Of a DNA stretch of 8,394 nt, positions 6,887 through 8,394 are shown piece by piece. Every line of letters starts with the position of its first letter. Position 1 is the first letter of the stretch. The notes under the pieces were generated by a model. That model was not told where the DNA came from, ran no database searches, and saw only the letters and a program-made list of their open reading frames with translations. The position numbers and the translations under genes are program-made. Origin of the DNA: Actinobacteria bacterium UBA5176 (GTDB taxonomy: Bacteria; Actinomycetota; UBA4738); assembly GCA_002413305.1 (NCBI GenBank), contig DHWS01000056.1, positions 22,367 through 30,760 on the forward strand, in the 5' to 3' direction.

Positions 6887-7261
6887 TTGCCTCGAAAGAA
6901 GCAAGAGCCTGTCGACACCGATGTGGCGCGGGCCATCGGCGGCTTGTTGCGAGGCCTCAGGCGCACGGCCGGCTATCGTGCCGTCAAGGACGCGGCATCC
7001 GTGAAAGGTTGTCCGGCCGCTCAGCAGACCATCTACGCCTATGAGCGCGGCGGGCTCGTCCCGTCCCTCAAGCAGTTCATGGAGCTGGTCGAGTTCTACG
7101 CGTTGAATACGGAAGGCGCTCCTCCCGAGATCCGGTACCAGGCCGTCGCGGCACTGGTCGCCGCGCTCTCCACGCCCGCATATCTGATGCCCGACGTCAT
7201 CGGCCTGATCCAGCGCCTGCAGCCCGAACCGGCCGCCGGCCGCCGGCGCCGCAAGCGGTGA
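6887..7261 (+). CDS. Small XRE-family helix-turn-helix DNA-binding protein
   Basis: 124-residue protein (start TTG 6887, MPRKKQEP) that I read as a transcriptional regulator. Residues 14-72 form an XRE/Cro-C1-like fold: a first helix VARAIGGLLRGLRRTAGY, a variable region 31-45, a recognition-helix region ending in QQTIYAYERG (46-55), then PSLKQFMELVEFYAL (59-73). The ERG followed by P-S-L is the usual XRE signature. Residues 83-112 are helical without an obvious ligand-binding domain, and the end is strongly basic (RRRRKR, 119-124), which could add non-specific DNA contact. An in-frame ATG at 6833 would add 18 residues but falls inside the promoter -10 and has no Shine-Dalgarno. The stop overlaps the epimerase start by four bases (GTGA, 7258-7261), implying translational coupling. 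Control of its own operon is a reasonable inference; the target and the effector are unknown. Confidence 0.85.
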   Translation: MPRKKQEPVDTDVARAIGGLLRGLRRTAGYRAVKDAASVKGCPAAQQTIYAYERGGLVPSLKQFMELVEFYALNTEGAPPEIRYQAVAALVAALSTPAYLMPDVIGLIQRLQPEPAAGRRRRKR

Positions 7262-7698
7262 CCGAGCCCGAGGACTCGGCGGTGGCCGGCTCGATGCTCA
7301 CGGACGTCGACCACATCGGGATCGCGGTGCGCGACCTCGACGCAGCCGTCGAGGAGTATCGGAGGGCGTTCGGCGTGGAGCCGGTGCACCGCGAACGCGT
7401 TCCTGACCAGGGCGTCGAGGAGGTCCTGTTCCGGGTCGGCACCTCCTACATCCAGCTGCTGGCCGCCACCGGGCCCGACACGCCGGTGGGCAGGTTCCTG
7501 GGCCGCTCTGGTGAAGGCGTCCACCACGTCGGCTATCGCGTGGAGGACCTGCCTCGCGTCCTGGCTGCACTCAAGGTCGAAGGGGTCCCGCTGGTGGACG
7601 AAGCTCCCCGGCCGGGCTCGCGCGGGACGATGGTCGCGTTCGTCCATCCCAAAGGGTTCCGTGGGGTGCTCGTCGAGCTCGTCCAGGAACCCGCGTAG
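7258..7698 (+). CDS. mce: Methylmalonyl-CoA epimerase (VOC superfamily)
   Basis: 146-residue cytoplasmic enzyme that interconverts (2S)- and (2R)-methylmalonyl-CoA, linking propionyl-CoA carboxylase to methylmalonyl-CoA mutase. It has the two-module vicinal oxygen chelate fold. Metal ligands can be placed by comparison with the Propionibacterium enzyme: His19 in DHIGIAV, Gln66 in YIQLLAATGP, His90 in GVHHVGYRVED and Glu140 in VLVEL. The 50-residue spacing from His90 to Glu140 matches the family. The GTG start at 7258 overlaps the XRE stop (GTGA), which suggests coupling; ATG 7294 (residue 13, directly before the VOC fold) is an alternative, and neither has a good Shine-Dalgarno. No mutase or carboxylase gene is in the window. 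A glyoxalase or other VOC enzyme is the alternative, but the overall pattern strongly favours epimerase. Confidence 0.92.
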   Translation: MTEPEDSAVAGSMLTDVDHIGIAVRDLDAAVEEYRRAFGVEPVHRERVPDQGVEEVLFRVGTSYIQLLAATGPDTPVGRFLGRSGEGVHHVGYRVEDLPRVLAALKVEGVPLVDEAPRPGSRGTMVAFVHPKGFRGVLVELVQEPA

Positions 7699-7715
7699 CC
7701 GCTTCAGCAGCGCAC

Positions 7716-8363
7716 ATGGCAGCTCGCCGCGGTCTCCTCGTCGACTACGGCGGCGTCCTGACCACCTCGCTCGCGGTGAGCTTCGGGGCGTTCTGCGTGG
7801 AGACCGGCGTCGATCCCGCCCGGCTGAAGGAGGTGCTGGCCGCGGCGTACGCTTCGGCACCCCCCGGATCGGATCTCGATGGGCTGGTGGTCTCGGTCGA
7901 GACCGGCCGCCTGCCCGTGGAGGAGTTCGACCGGAAGCTGGCCGCTGCACTGTCTCAGGGGTTGGAGGTGCCGCTCGAGGAGACCGGGCTCGCCGCGCGG
8001 ATGTTCGCCGGGGCCGGTCCGGACCCGAAGATGACGTCCGCCGTCTCCGCGGCACGGGCGGCGGGGATTCGAACCGCGCTGGTCTCGAACACGTGGGGCC
8101 GGCACGCCTACCCGGACGGCCTGACGGGATCGTTCGACGCGATGATCCTGTCGGGCGAAGTCGGGGTCCGCAAGCCCGATCCGGAGATCTACCTGCTGGC
8201 CGCCGAACGGATCGGCCTCGCCCCAGAGGAGTGCGTCTTCGTGGACGACATCCCGGTCAACGTGGAGAGCGCCCGGGCGTTGGGGATAGCCGGCGTCCTG
8301 CACCGGGACGCGGCGATCACGATCCCGAAGCTGGAGGCGCTGCTGGAGGTCCTGCTCGCCTAA
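7716..8363 (+). CDS. HAD superfamily hydrolase (subfamily IA-like phosphatase)
   Basis: 215-residue haloacid dehalogenase-like hydrolase, probably a cytoplasmic phosphatase of unknown small substrate. Motif I is LLVDYGGVLTT with nucleophile Asp10; the +2 position, usually the acid/base Asp, is Gly12. Motif II is ALVSNTWG with Ser124. Motif III is GVRKPDPEIY with Lys153. Motif IV is CVFVDDIPVNVESA with Asp177/Asp178. Residues about 16-100 form the helical cap between motifs I and II. The DxGGVL form recurs in a HAD branch that includes proteins related to the epoxide hydrolase N-terminal and ACAD10 phosphatase domains, so Gly12 probably reflects the subfamily and is not decay. ATG 7716 lies 17 bp after the epimerase stop and has no clear Shine-Dalgarno, so expression probably relies on readthrough from upstream genes. 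The 31 bp after the stop show no terminator; the window ends there. Confidence 0.9.
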   Translation: MAARRGLLVDYGGVLTTSLAVSFGAFCVETGVDPARLKEVLAAAYASAPPGSDLDGLVVSVETGRLPVEEFDRKLAAALSQGLEVPLEETGLAARMFAGAGPDPKMTSAVSAARAAGIRTALVSNTWGRHAYPDGLTGSFDAMILSGEVGVRKPDPEIYLLAAERIGLAPEECVFVDDIPVNVESARALGIAGVLHRDAAITIPKLEALLEVLLA

Positions 8364-8394
8364 CGGTCTGCTCGTGGCGGGGGGGGCGGGCCCG

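Noticed and set aside
6553..6966. Minus-strand open frame of 137 codons spanning the divergent promoter region
   Set aside because: It overlaps the 5' parts of both the protease and XRE genes, crosses the candidate promoter and has no recognisable content.
7096..8303. Minus-strand open frames opposite the epimerase and HAD genes (7096-8055 and 7704-8303)
   Set aside because: Both are antisense to genes with clear metal-binding and HAD motifs, and their translations show no domain.
8379..8386. Run of eight G near the window end
   Set aside because: Lies in a short non-coding tail after the HAD stop; nothing beyond base composition supports a function.

Overview
The window is about two thirds or more G+C. 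Its genes use GTG and TTG as well as ATG starts, and the sensor kinase is of the type with many membrane helices that is common in Actinobacteria. Together these point to a high-GC Terrabacteria genome, most likely an actinobacterium. This is an inference from style and families; there is no rRNA or marker gene here. I see no mobile element, CRISPR array, tRNA or rRNA.

Layout. Positions 1-6679 hold four genes on the minus strand. In transcription order they are an FtsH-like membrane AAA+ zinc protease (6679-4652), an acetyl-CoA acetyltransferase type thiolase (4515-3331), a ten-helix HisKA_3 sensor histidine kinase (3267-1093) and an acyl-CoA dehydrogenase (1067 to beyond base 1). The last three are closely spaced (63 and 25 bp) and may form one operon. 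A divergent intergenic region of about 200 bp (6680-6886) contains a good candidate promoter for the plus strand. Positions 6887-8363 hold three tightly packed plus-strand genes: a small XRE-type DNA-binding protein starting at a TTG, methylmalonyl-CoA epimerase (joined to it by a GTGA stop/start overlap), and a HAD-family hydrolase.

How the genes may work together. The dehydrogenase and thiolase carry out the first and last steps of acyl-CoA beta-oxidation. The epimerase belongs to the propionyl-CoA to succinyl-CoA route. The window therefore looks like a short-chain acyl-CoA catabolic neighbourhood with two embedded regulators: a histidine kinase with no response regulator in view, and an XRE repressor or activator translationally coupled to the epimerase. 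The FtsH-like protease is the least ordinary gene. It has an almost absent extracytoplasmic domain, a Glu in place of the Walker B Asp, and two insertions in the AAA module, yet keeps its protease zinc site and arginine fingers. I did not find a clearly new multi-gene system; the points worth checking are listed as findings.
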